Below, one piece after another: positions 45,960 through 55,106 of a DNA stretch of 64,000 nt. The position numbers and the translations under genes were made by a program. The notes beneath the pieces were generated by a model. It did no database searches, had not been told where the DNA came from, and worked only from the letters and a program-made list of their open reading frames with translations. Within the stretch, counting starts at the first letter, position 1. The number at the start of each line of letters is the position of its first letter. Source of the stretch: Serripes groenlandicus (taxonomy: Eukaryota; Mollusca; Bivalvia; Cardiida; Cardiidae); contig JASEVX010000001.1 in NCBI GenBank assembly GCA_031761405.1, positions 196,433,706 through 196,497,705 on the forward strand, in the 5' to 3' direction.

Positions 45960-46065
45960 TTGCTTTTATAGCGTATTTGGTAGAGTGCTTTGCTTCCCGA
46001 CCCCCCGGAAGTTAAGCAACGTACATCGCGGTTAGTGCTTGAATGGGCGACCCACGCTGGCTTAA
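45960..46065 (+). ncRNA. 5S-rRNA-like sequence, probable SINE head or 5S pseudogene
   Basis: From about 46003, CGGAAGTTAAGCAACG, GCGGTTAGTGCTTGAATGGG and CGACC match the internal-control region of animal 5S rRNA (GAAGTTAAGCAACG for the A block; GGTTAGTACTTGGATGGGTGACC for the C block), with spacing preserved. The 5' third of 5S is replaced by ATAGCGTATTTGGTAGAGTG, CTTTGCTTCCCGA, which looks like a tRNA A-box region. After the match the sequence diverges, so it is not a functional 5S gene. A 5S/tRNA chimeric SINE head is the best inference. A 5S pseudogene is the alternative. Confidence 0.6.
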
Positions 46066-46365
46066 CTCAGTGAAGGACCCAGTACAAGTTGCCAATACTT
46101 TAATGACCCTGTGCATAGACATCACGTAAAGGAACATTGTGATGAAACTACTGAGAGAACACACTAACACGTATATGTACGTGTGGACAGTTTCACCCGA
46201 GTCTTCATTGCTCATATCCACCTAGCTGGGTGATGGAAAGCTATCTGGACGAAGTGTCAGATATTTCCTAGTTTCACGCACCCATACTTGTTAACGTTAT
46301 GCCGGAAGATACCTTTTCGCCTGACGCGTCTCAAATTAATTTCGAAATGTTTGTAAGCAGTCAAT

Positions 46366-46612
46366 CAGGCACTAGTCGGATAGTTACGAATATTTACCGA
46401 GTTTTGCCGATGATTTCCGATTGCATAGCATTTTCAATCGGGCACCGTTTGGCTTCTTACGAATGTACACCGAGTTGAGCTAGGTAGCTCCGATTGCAAT
46501 AGAAGACGACTCGGCTTCTATCGAATATACACCGAGTTTAGTCGTAGAGTTCTGATTGGCTAGGAAGTTCAATCGGGCATCACTCGGCTACTTACGAAAA
46601 TCGCGGACATTC
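46366..46612. repeat. about 70-78-bp tandem repeat, three and a half units
   Basis: Each unit has GGCTTCTTACGAATGTACAC, CGAGTT and TCCGATTGCAATAG, with CAATCGGGCA closing most units. Units are diverged and of unequal length. Confidence 0.7.
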
Positions 46613-46649
46613 GGAGACTATTGGACCAAGTAAGCACTGTTATTTAATG

Positions 46650-47812
46650 TTACACAAGTCATACACAAATCAAGGTATGGCTCGGACATGTCCTTGCATA
46701 GAAAACATATATAACATGACAATCACAAGGGAAACCGGCATGGACAGATGGTAGAGATGTTCTTGTTAAGAAAACATATACAGCTTGATAATCCCAGGGG
46801 AAAACAGACATGGACAGATGATGGATATGTCCTTGCTTAGAAAACATATATAGCATGATAATCCCAGGGAAAAGAGACATGGACAGATGCTGGAGATGTC
46901 CTTGCATAGAACACATATATAGCTTGATAATCCCAGGCAAAAGAGACATGGACAGATGGTGGAGATGTCCTTGCATAGAAAACATATATAGCATGATAAT
47001 CCCAGGGGAAAAAAGACATGGACAGATGCTGGAGATGTTCTTGCATAGAAAACATATATAGCATGATAATCCCAGGGGAAAAAAGACATGGACAGATGGT
47101 GGAGATGTCCTTACATAGAAAACATATATACAGCATGACACTCCCAGGGAAAAAAGGCATGGACAGATGGTAGAGATGTCCTTGCTAAGAAAACATATAT
47201 ATAGCATGATAATCCCAGGGAAAACAGGCATGGACAGATTGTAGAGATGTCCTTGCTAAGAAAACATATATATAGCATGATAATTCCAGCGAAAACAGGC
47301 ATGGACAGATGGTGGAGATGTCCTTGCTAAGAACACATATATAGCTTGATAATCCCAGGGGAAAACAGGCATGGACAGATGATAGAGATGTCCTTGCTAA
47401 GAAAACATATATAGCTTGATAATCCCAGGGGAAAACAGGCATGGACAGATGGTAGAGATGTCCTTGCTATGAAAACATATACACAGCATGACACTCCCAG
47501 GGAATAAAACCATGGACAGATGGTAGAGATGTCCTTGCTAAGAAAACATATAGCTTGATAATTCCAGAGAAAACAGACATGGACAGATGCTGGAGACGTC
47601 CTTGCATAGAAAACATATACAGATTGACAATCCCAGGGGAAAAAAGACATGGACAGATGCTGGAGATGTCCTTGCATAGAAAACATATACAGCTTGACAA
47701 TCCCAGGGGAAAACAGACATGGACAGATGATGGAGATGTCCTTACATAGAAAACATATATAGCATGATAATCCCAGGGTAAAAAGACATAGACAGATGGT
47801 GGAGATTGATTG
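46650..47812. repeat. 69-bp satellite, about 17 units
   Basis: The unit reads GACATGGACAGATGGTGGAG, ATGTCCTTGCATAGAAAACA, TATATAGCATGATAATCCCA and GGGGAAAA. The step is 69 bp where measured (46810, 46879, 46948), and some units are 66-71. Because 69 is 23 codons, several overlapping minus-strand frames (up to 190 codons) stay open with a 23-residue repeat. All minus frames are open in places, which argues against coding. Confidence 0.93.
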
Positions 47813-47967
47813 GGCATGTCCCTTGGATGAACAAATAACAGTCTTTGTGTGACAACCATAACATGAAAACTATAGGGGATGAGACATGTTGGAATATCCA
47901 GACACATATAGAGAAGAACTGTTAAGAAAGTCACTTGAAGGTGATCAATGATGTGCAGCTTAACATC

Positions 47968-48146
47968 AACCCCTTCCTATTTGGAGACGCATTTTGTTGC
48001 ATATGTAGAAGACGAACTTATTAAGTTATTGTGATGAGAAATTTCGTCTTTTTCCACATTGTTTTCGACTTTATTCTAACACTTTCTTGTTTTATGAAAC
48101 AAATATTCTATCTGCTGAAGATTCGTTGTATCCGGAAAGGTCTACA
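47968..48146 (+). mobile_element. diverged MITE-A copy
   Basis: AACCCCTTCCTATTTGGAGA, CGCATTTTGTTGCATATGTA, GTGATGAGAAATTTCGTCTT and CTGCTGAAGATTCGTTGTAT then CCGGAAAGG. The central hairpin is shortened. Confidence 0.6.
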
Positions 48147-48469
48147 ATGTGTAGGGATTGCATCATGGCTTTACGTGCTGTTTTGTCAATAGTGGACATC
48201 AACACACTTCATTGTGTAGCTTTTACCCAGTTTTGTACCATCCATACATTGCTGTTTCATATTTCCTTATATTTATACATCTTTAAGTATTATTGGTAAT
48301 AAAAAGTCGAAAGAAAACCGAAGGGGAAACGTGCGAGAATGCTACGTTATACCGTAGAATCGATACCTTTGACAATGACAGCTGTGATAGACTGGTTGAC
48401 TTATTGACTGATCGAACGATCGATTGATTAATGAATGGATCAGGTTAGGATAAATGCCGTGAACCATTG

Positions 48470-48690
48470 ATTATATTGCTAAACTCTTTCCTTTATGTAT
48501 ATGGATTTGGATTTTTGTTTAGCATACTACGTTTAACATCAGTTTGGCCAAAGTACAAATTGCTCATCGGGCAACGATGTTTTCAACTCTGTTCAATAAT
48601 TCTACTTGTATTCATAGCTAATAATTTTGTCTTGATGGTTTCAAAGTCGCCTGCCTATAGATGGGATGTATATGGAAAAGGGTTAACAAC
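48470..48690 (+). mobile_element. diverged MITE-A copy with intact right end
   Basis: AAACTCTTTCCTTTATGTAT on the left, TTGCTCATCGGGCAACGATG, TTTTCAACTCTGTTCAATAA and TTTCAAAGTCGCCTGCC inside, and GTATATGGAAAAGGGTTAAC on the right. Confidence 0.65.
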
Positions 48691-48764
48691 ACTTTAGATA
48701 AGAGAGGATTTCACAGGGCTCACGCCACGGGAAAACTGATCTAAAGGACTTAGCCACAAGTCAG

Positions 48765-48798
<34 letters not shown>
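48765..48798 (+). repeat. 34-base homopolymer C
   Basis: An uninterrupted C run. The G-rich minus strand could form a G-quadruplex and the C strand an i-motif. True length is uncertain because homopolymers are error-prone. Confidence 0.9.
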
Positions 48799-48889
48799 AC
48801 CACCTTTGTTACGGATCATTCTGAAACTTATTCTAATTTTGATTCTAAGTTTATGAAGTAACATATTTTTTGATTAATACTATTTGTTT

Positions 48890-49130
48890 GTTTAAATGGT
48901 GTTTTATGCCAATTGAACACTTTTACAGTCATATCGCCATAACTACCGGTTCAACTATCATCATATCAGAGAGTCAGTCGTAATGCTTACCCCACAATCC
49001 TGAGCGCCAAGAAGGGAAAGCCAGTTCTACCATTAAACATCCAATATCTTTGGTATGATCTGTCCGGGGATTAAACCCGTGACCTCCCGCGACCGGTGAT
49101 GACGCGCTACTAGTACACAACCGAGGTAGT
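48890..49130 (-). mobile_element. SINE, minus strand, degenerate
   Basis: AAATGGTGTTTTATGCCAAT then CATATCGCCATAACTACCGG is the inverted tail. GGGGATTAAACCCGTGACCT then GCGCTACTAGTACACAACCG is an inverted tRNA-like head (box B-like region followed by an A-box-like region). Internal GAGTCAGTCGTAATGCTTAC is shared with 30285-30450. Confidence 0.7.
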
Positions 49131-49340
49131 ATTCAGCCAGATTTTTATTGTTTTTACGCTAGAATGCAGAATTAACTATTTTGGCGAGCAATAATGTGGC
49201 AGTATTCACCAATCATCTCCCGTCAGAGCTCGAGATAAGGTTCAGTGTTCAAAAACGCTTATTCAAAACCCAAACCCTAGGTTGCAGGTACTCTGAAAAA
49301 TCGTCTCAGTGATTATGGGTTTGCTTGAGACATACGAGAA

Positions 49341-49605
49341 ATGAGCCGTCCCGCGAGAAAACCAACACTGTGGTATGTGCGTAAAGTATCGACCCGGATC
49401 AGCCTCAGCATGCCCCACAGGCGTACCCGGGTATACACTTTTCGCCTCCTGTGGATCTTCTGTTTCAGGAATCATTACTCTATACCTCTATCCCCCTGAG
49501 ACGGAATGTATCGGCCCGGATCAGTCTGCGCGGTCTGCGCAGGCTAATCTGGGTCGATACATTACGCAGATGCCATAATGTTGGTTTTCACGCGGCACGG
49601 CTCAT
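49341..49605. mobile_element. MITE-B, 265 bp, complete
   Basis: It runs from ATGAGCCGTCCCGCGAGAAA to TTTTCACGCGGCACGGCTCAT. Internal features are TCGACCCGGATCAGCCTCAG, TTTCGCCTCCTGTGGATCTT, CCCCTGAGACGGAATGTATC and TGCGCAGGCTAATCTGGGTC. It is the best full-length reference in the window. Short frames on both strands are incidental. Confidence 0.88.
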
Positions 49606-49716
49606 ATATAGGTGGGAAAAGTGCCCTGCTCCCTATCTATCTTCAAAATAATTCGAATTAAGAATGGTGATTTATATAGGGACCCCGATCCTAGTGTTAT
49701 TATTATCTTAGACCAA

Positions 49717-49911
49717 ATGAGCCATCCCGTGAGAAAACCAACTTTGTGGTCTCTGCATAATGTATCGACCCAGATCAGCCTGCGCAGTACGCGCAGGCTG
49801 ATCCGGGCCGACACATTCCGTCTTAGGGGGATAGAGGTATAGAGTAATGATTCCTGTAACAGAAAATCCACTAAAGTGTCTGCGCGGATTAGAATGCGCG
49901 GGATAGCTCAA
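49717..49911. mobile_element. MITE-B, internally deleted, right end degenerate
   Basis: It runs ATGAGCCATCCCGTGAGAAA to CGCGGGATAGCTCA, with CCCAGATCAGCCTGCGCAGT and GCCGACACATTCCGTCTTAG inside. It lies in opposite internal orientation to 49341 and only 111 bp away. Confidence 0.78.
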
Positions 49912-50048
49912 CTGTTGTTTTGTAGCGGACGACTGTAAGGGTATCATGTCAGGCCTAGTTCGATAGTTGAGGTAATTACAGATTAATAAACTATTAATTG
50001 ACCTTTAAACACAATGTTGATGGTTCTCACGAGAATCGCCTTACTAGA

Positions 50049-50453
50049 GTGGCACAGAGGTGACATGTGTATGTTTTTATTTATCTCGTGCGCACGACAT
50101 ACTATGTCGTGCGCACGAGATAAGTAAGTCGTTCGCACGAGTTACTAAGTCGTGCGCACGAGATACTAAGTCGTGCGAACGAGATATTAAGTCGTGCGAA
50201 CGAGATACTAAGTCGTGCGCACGAGATACTATGTCGTGCGCGCGAGATAATTAAGTCGTGCGCACGAGTTACTATGTCGTGCGCACGCGTTACTAAGTCG
50301 TGCGCACGAGATACTATGTCGTGCGCCCGAGTTACTAAGTCGTGCGCACGAGATAATTAAGTCGTGTGCACGACATAGTATCTCGTGCGCACGACTTAGT
50401 ATGTCGTGCGCACGAGATAAATAATAACATACACATGTCACCTCTGTGCCACC
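50049..50453. mobile_element. 405-bp fold-back element with a palindromic 21-bp array
   Basis: Left GTGGCACAGAGGTGACATGT (from 50049) and right ACATGTCACCTCTGTGCCAC (to 50453) are perfect inverted repeats. They continue inward through GTATG / CATAC and TTATCTCGTGCGCACGAC in mirrored order. The interior is about 14 units of ATACTAAGTCGTGCGCACGA plus G, each containing the palindrome CGTGCGCACG. Near 50370-50380 the array reverses orientation. Some units read TTCGCACGA or GTGCGAACGA. The 64- and 70-codon frames in opposite directions are repeat products. Confidence 0.9.
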
Positions 50454-50654
50454 GTACCTTACTGATGGCTTTTATGAGATCAATAATGCGAAACAAAGAT
50501 TTGTTTAGTCCCCTTTATATATGCCTCTGATAATCAGTAACCCGTCAAGGACATGATTTGTCTCTGTTATGACACATGAGCGTACTTTGATTTCACTCGT
50601 TGTATGTTTTGAAAGGATTTTTTTTACCGTTATTTCTGTTTCGCTTTAAAATCA

Positions 50655-50828
50655 TGCAGCGATCGACTTTGAAAACATATGTGATCAATATCGCAAATAT
50701 CCACAAATTTAAGCACAATTGTTGAATAACTGAATACTCCTGGAAACATTGTTACAAAAGGAGGAATTGCTCATTATTAATTTTCGAGGTGATCTGCTGC
50801 GTATCTGTGATAAAGCGATTACTGTCTT
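50655..50828 (+). mobile_element. diverged MITE-A copy
   Basis: CATGCAGCGATCGACTTTGA, GAAACATTGTTACAAAAGGA, GGAATTGCTCATTATTAA and GTGATCTGCTGCGTATCTGT. The ends are gone. Confidence 0.55.
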
Positions 50829-50904
50829 GAAATCCTCTCTTTAACATGTTATAAAACGATTCATTGTTTGTCAGTTCGTTTCCGTAAGAAATAAATTACC
50901 GGCT

Positions 50905-51190
50905 ATTAATTGATTGATTGGGGTTAAAGGGCGTTTTCAACGGTCTTTTATCGTGGCCAGTACACATACCCATGTACATTTGCTTGCTTTCTCACATCAG
51001 TATTCAAGACAACAATCTTTCCAAGCAACTGGCTGCTTTTCCAAGTAGACGGGAAGACGAATGATGCTTGACGCATGTACTTTTGTCAAAGGTCAGAAAG
51101 CAGCATATTGACCGACCTTGAGTTCGAACTCAAAAAGCCTGGATTGGCCGGCTACGTCGCTGCCGACTGAACTACCGGAGTTGGGCAGAT
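50905..51190 (-). mobile_element. tRNA-derived SINE, minus strand, near complete
   Basis: On the minus strand the head reads GCCCAACTCCGGTAGTTCAG, TCGGCAGCGACGTAGCCGGC and GAGTTCGAACTCAAGG, a plausible tRNA-like A box and box B. The 3' tail is GTTGAAAACGCCCTTTAACC then CCAATCAATCAAT. The body CTTTCTCACATCAGTATTCA (plus strand) is shared with 22850-22978. It is a different head and body from the SINE at 25153 but has a similar tail. Confidence 0.8.
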
Positions 51191-51279
51191 TATCTGTCAA
51201 AATGCATTGACTGAGTAATATTCATCTTTTCTACTCACTGTCCCAGTGATGCTGTTCTAGGCTTTTTTATTATTAGGAA

Positions 51280-51509
51280 TTAACCCTTTCCATTATACGA
51301 CAATTATGCAGCAGACGACTTTGAACATATGTTGTCAAGAAATAGAAAATCTCTATAATTGAATGGATAACCTATGACTAAAAGTGAAAAACATTGTGGC
51401 AAAAGAAGAAATTGCTCGTTTTGAGCAATTTCTTCTTTTGTCGCTATGTTTTCAAAAAGCCGTCTGCTGCAGAGGCGTCAGAAAGCGTCTTTATGGGGGA
51501 AAGGGGTAA
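51280..51509 (+). mobile_element. MITE-A, 230 bp, near complete
   Basis: It begins TTAACCCTTTCCATTATACG and ends GGGGGAAAGGGGTAA (TTAA changed to GTAA). The central stem GAAGAAATTGCTC / GAGCAATTTCTTC closes on GTTTT. CTCTATAATTGAATGGATAA and GCCGTCTGCTGCAGAGGCGT are intact. Confidence 0.9.
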
Positions 51510-51570
51510 ACCCATAGAAACCAGTGAAGACTCCGGTGAGAGTTTATAGGAGAAATAAAACACTTAAGAA

Positions 51571-51710
51571 CTTTCTACAGTAGTTCAGTTAAGAACAAAA
51601 AAAACATTATTTGAATGGTGCAATATGCCCCTTTCTACAGTAGTTCAGTTAAGAACAAAAAAACATTATTTGAATGGTGCAATATGCCCCTTTCTACAGT
51701 AGTTCAGTTA
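51571..51710. repeat. 59/60-bp direct repeat, 2.3 units
   Basis: CTTTCTACAGTAGTTCAGTT, AAGAACAAAAAAAACATTAT and TTGAATGGTGCAATATGCCC repeat with one A of length difference. The third unit stops after CAGTTAA. Confidence 0.93.
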
Positions 51711-51861
51711 AATCACGACGTAATATTACTGCTGGTGTATCCTAACATCATCGTATCAGTCATATAATATACCGTCACTGTCTAGTGTTTGCTTTAAAGC
51801 CAAGGTCAATCTATAGATCCCATTGTCGAAAAATACTTCACTTTACCACCGCCCCCCTTCC

Positions 51862-52100
51862 TCGGTGTAGTGGTTACAACGTCCGCCTCGAGAGAGGGTG
51901 GTCAGGGTTCGATCCACTTTCGAGTCATACCAAATACACTAAAAGTGTTTGAAATTGCTATTCCTGCTTGGCGCTCATTGTTGGCGGGATAGCATTACGA
52001 CTTATGCATGCATCGCGGACAGGATATATATAACACCGGACCTTTTATTTACAAAGGAAACACTGTTGAAAACGGCGTTAAACTCCTCAAACAAATTCAG
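51862..52100 (+). mobile_element. tRNA-derived SINE, another head type
   Basis: The head CCTCGGTGTAGTGGTTACAA, CGTCCGCCTCGAGAGAGGGT and box B GGGTTCGATCCAC is a convincing tRNA-like fold. The tail is CACTGTTGAAAACGGCGTTA then AACTCCTCAAACAAA. It shares only the tail with the 25153 family. The 110-codon frame from 51949 lies in it and is not a gene. Confidence 0.82.
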
Positions 52101-52440
52101 TCATAGCAATGATATCACTGCACCCTGGCCAATTAGGGAATTCACTAAACATGTTGGGTACCAATTTCAAACCACAACATTAGCGCAAACTAAACAACAA
52201 TGCAGCATGCACCGTGCAGGTATCCAGCGTTTTTTTTTTTTCAAATATAGTTTTTTCGACCTCATTTATTATCGAGATTGAGCGTCGTTTCATCCCACAC
52301 ATTAACGTCAGCGTTAGGGTAAAGTAGTCCCAAGCAATTTGGAAAATCGATCGTCTGCATCATAACGAATGCTGTTAAAACTCGGAGCTTTCTGTTATCC
52401 TATCGTCAAACGAAAATGTGTCGACTATATTAGACAATTT

Positions 52441-52632
52441 ACTGAAGTCCCTTTCCTACACACACAGACGCGTTCTGAGCCTCTGCAGACGACGACCTTT
52501 GTAAACTTTGTGGCAAAAGGAGAAATTGATCATGATGATCAATTTCACCTTTTGCTACAATGTTTACCACTTTATTTAATAATTATAATTTGAGTAAAAT
52601 GCAAATGCGTCAAAATGCATCTTTCCCTAACA
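52441..52632 (+). mobile_element. MITE-A with compensated central stem
   Basis: GTCCCTTTCCTACACACACA, CGCGTTCTGAGCCTCTGCAG and GTGGCAAAAGGAG lead to the stem GAAATTGATCAT (52522-52533) and ATGATCAATTTC (52535-52546). This is perfect, but uses GATC in place of the usual GCTC/GAGC pair. GCGTCAAAATGCATCTTTCC is near the right end. Confidence 0.8.
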
Positions 52633-52807
52633 CAAACGAAATTTTAAATTACTAAATGAGTCCGAAATAAGCATAAACGGGATATAGGTCACACGGTTCG
52701 GCTCACTTATCGTCAAAAACGCCACAGTAACCGATCTCGTCTCATTCGGATAGTTATTTTGCTCAGGAGAAATAATTAGATTGTATACGTGTCTTCATTC
52801 AAATACA

Positions 52808-52988
52808 GATACAACAAATCTGCAGCAGACGATTTTGAAAACATCCTGATAAAAATCTGAAACAAATGAGAGAGTTTAATTACTAAATAGAGTTGAGAAC
52901 ATAGTGGCACACGACGAGAAATTGGTATTACAAGAATCGTCTGATGCAGAGATGCCAAAAAAGCGGCTAAATGCGGGAAATGGATAAT
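52808..52988 (+). mobile_element. diverged MITE-A copy
   Basis: AAATCTGCAGCAGACGATTT, AACATAGTGGCACACGACGA, AGAATCGTCTGATGCAGAGA and AAATGCGGGAAATGGATAA. The central hairpin is largely lost. Confidence 0.6.
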
Positions 52989-53103
52989 TATTTCACAGAC
53001 ACTTGCATTATCATTCTTTAAAGATTTACATAAAATTAGCTGGTTTTGTGATTTTGTAACAATACTTGATACAAGTCTTGAGAAATAATCCATAACCCCC
53101 CTG

Positions 53104-53224
53104 GGTGTTAACATGTACAATGTAGCTACATGTAGGTATGACCTGTTTATTGGTGTTAACATGTAGCTAGGTATGACCTGTTTATTGGTATTAACATGTA
53201 GCTAGGTATGACCTGTTTATTGGT
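53104..53224. repeat. 36-bp tandem repeat, about three units
   Basis: GGTGTTAACATGTAGCTAGG then TATGACCTGTTTATTG. The first unit carries an insertion (TACAATGTAGCTACATGTAG). Confidence 0.9.
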
Positions 53225-53832
53225 GGTCACACAAAACCATGAACAAAACGTGTTCTCTTCAGACAAGTCTTGGTAAGGCCCAATGATTGTGTCGCATGAT
53301 GCGATCTGGCAAGAACTGGTACTTGTTGGCCTGTATATGTGCCTGCCACCCGAAAGAAGTTTGACAGGTTAAACCGATTTGGTCCACAAAAAAGGTCTAA
53401 AGGGAACCGGCATTATCGGTGGATGCATGACCTGGTAATACAGTCGTAGGGATCATGACGACCTTCCGTATTTGAATAATCATGATGACCTTCCGTTTTT
53501 GAATAACAGAAATAAGTCTATGGGGAAATGTGAAACTTTGCATTTCTGAACAGTGAAGGTTCAAGTCTGTTGTACACATGTTTCGTCTATGAGAAACTAC
53601 ACAACATAACAATAAACGTTCATAAATGAACCGTCTAGAAATTGATCAGACTCCTCCGGATGCACGAGATGAAATGAATAAACTCCGTTTATAAAAACGA
53701 TTTAAGACAATGTATAGGTTCAAATTGTAAAGACGTTTAAACTTGAAGAGTTACGCTTCTAGAATGTGTTGTCAAAATTGACAGTTATGGCTCTACTGGT
53801 GTAATGTGATGATAGAGTTATTTGAATGGTGT

Positions 53833-54175
53833 TATACGTCGTTTTTCAAAAGTATCTCAGTTCTATCTCGTCGTTTTCCAAAAATATTTCAGTTATATCG
53901 CGTCGTTTTTCAAAAGTATATCAGTTCTATCTCGTCGTTTTCCAAAAATATTTCAGTTATATCGCGTCGTTTTTCAAAAGTATCTCAGTTCTATCTCGTC
54001 GTTTTTCAAAAATATTTCAGTTATATAGCGTCTATTTTCAAAGTATTTCAGTTATATCGCGTCGTTTTTCAAAAATATTTCAGTTATATAGCGTCTATTT
54101 TCAAAGTATTTCAGTTATATCTCGTCGTTTTTCAAAATTATTTTAGTTATATCGCGTCGTTTTTCAATAGTATAA
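53833..54175. repeat. 32-bp tandem repeat, about 10 units
   Basis: The unit is CGTCGTTTTTCAAAAATATT then TCAGTTATATCG, alternating with AGTATCTCAGTTCTATCT forms. All three plus frames are open in places (132, 106 and 68 codons), which marks them as repeat artefacts. Confidence 0.94.
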
Positions 54176-54177
54176 CT

Positions 54178-54512
54178 GGATTATCGTTTAACTCGAACAT
54201 GTGATAAATCGATTATCGTTTTACTCGAACATGTGATTAATCGATTATTGTTTTACTCGAACATGTGATTAATCGATTATATCGTTCAACTTGAACGTTT
54301 GATGAATGGATTATCTTTTAACTCGAACATGTGATAAATCGATTATTTAACTCGAACGTGTGATAAATCGATTATTTAACTCGAACGTGTGATAAATCGA
54401 TAAACGTTTAACTCGAATGTTTGATAAATCGATTATATCGTTCAACTTAAACGTTTCATAAATCGATTATCGTTTAACTCGAGCGTCTGATAAATCGATT
54501 ATCATTTAACGA
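54178..54512. repeat. 32-bp tandem repeat of different sequence, about 10 units
   Basis: The unit is AACTCGAACATGTGATAAAT then CGATTATCGTTT, with deletions of ATCGT in several units. It directly follows the preceding 32-bp array with no spacer. Confidence 0.92.
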
Positions 54513-54849
54513 ATCTGTATTTTGAAAACAGTATAGCAGCAAGTCTGTTTTCTGTATATGTTTTCATCAATGGCGTGCTTATCATAATATACTGAAGTAT
54601 TTGAATGAATTACACATCACAATAAATGAAATTGCACGGAGAGATCACTCGAACACAGCGATAACTCGACGTGAGTTATGGGTCCCCTTCGAGTGTTCGT
54701 GAGTCCACTGTTAATACCAGAATGAGGTAACCGACATGTAAGAACCACGCGGCTTCAAGTTCACTGTCTGATGTCTAAAGATTTCCACATCAAACCACTC
54801 ATTCGTACACAATGAACAGATATAACGTGTAACTCTTTTATAGTTTGCA

Positions 54850-54965
54850 TTTTAACTCTTTCACTAAAACAGACGATATGAGAGGCCTTCGAAAGCATTG
54901 TAAGAAAATGAGAATTTACTCAAACCAAATACTATTTCCTTTTTCAGCAATATTAATAACTGTAA
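54850..54965 (+). mobile_element. eroded MITE-A left half
   Basis: TTAACTCTTTCACTAAAACA, CATTGTAAGAAAATGAGAAT and AATACTATTTCCTTTTTCAG. Very diverged. Confidence 0.45.
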
Positions 54966-55106
54966 ATCAAAGGCACGTTAACGTTTCCCAGATATAACAC
55001 GTCATCCAGTAGACAAATCTTTAAAAAAAAATATCATATAATGAAAACTTGATTTTTTCTTTTTCAAACATTTACCTCATCTAGTTGATGTTTCGAAACA
55101 GAACTT

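Noticed and set aside
46659..47934. Minus-strand frames of up to 190 codons with a 23-residue repeat
   Set aside because: The 69-bp satellite keeps frame. Several overlapping frames are equally open, no signal or domain is seen, and the frames break where units change length.
51949..52281. 110-codon frame beginning MKLLFLLGAHCW
   Set aside because: The start resembles a signal peptide, but the frame lies mostly in a SINE and has no supporting homology or splice context.
53806..54204. 132-codon plus-strand frame
   Set aside because: Lies in the 32-bp CGTCGTTTTTC array, and the other phases are also open.
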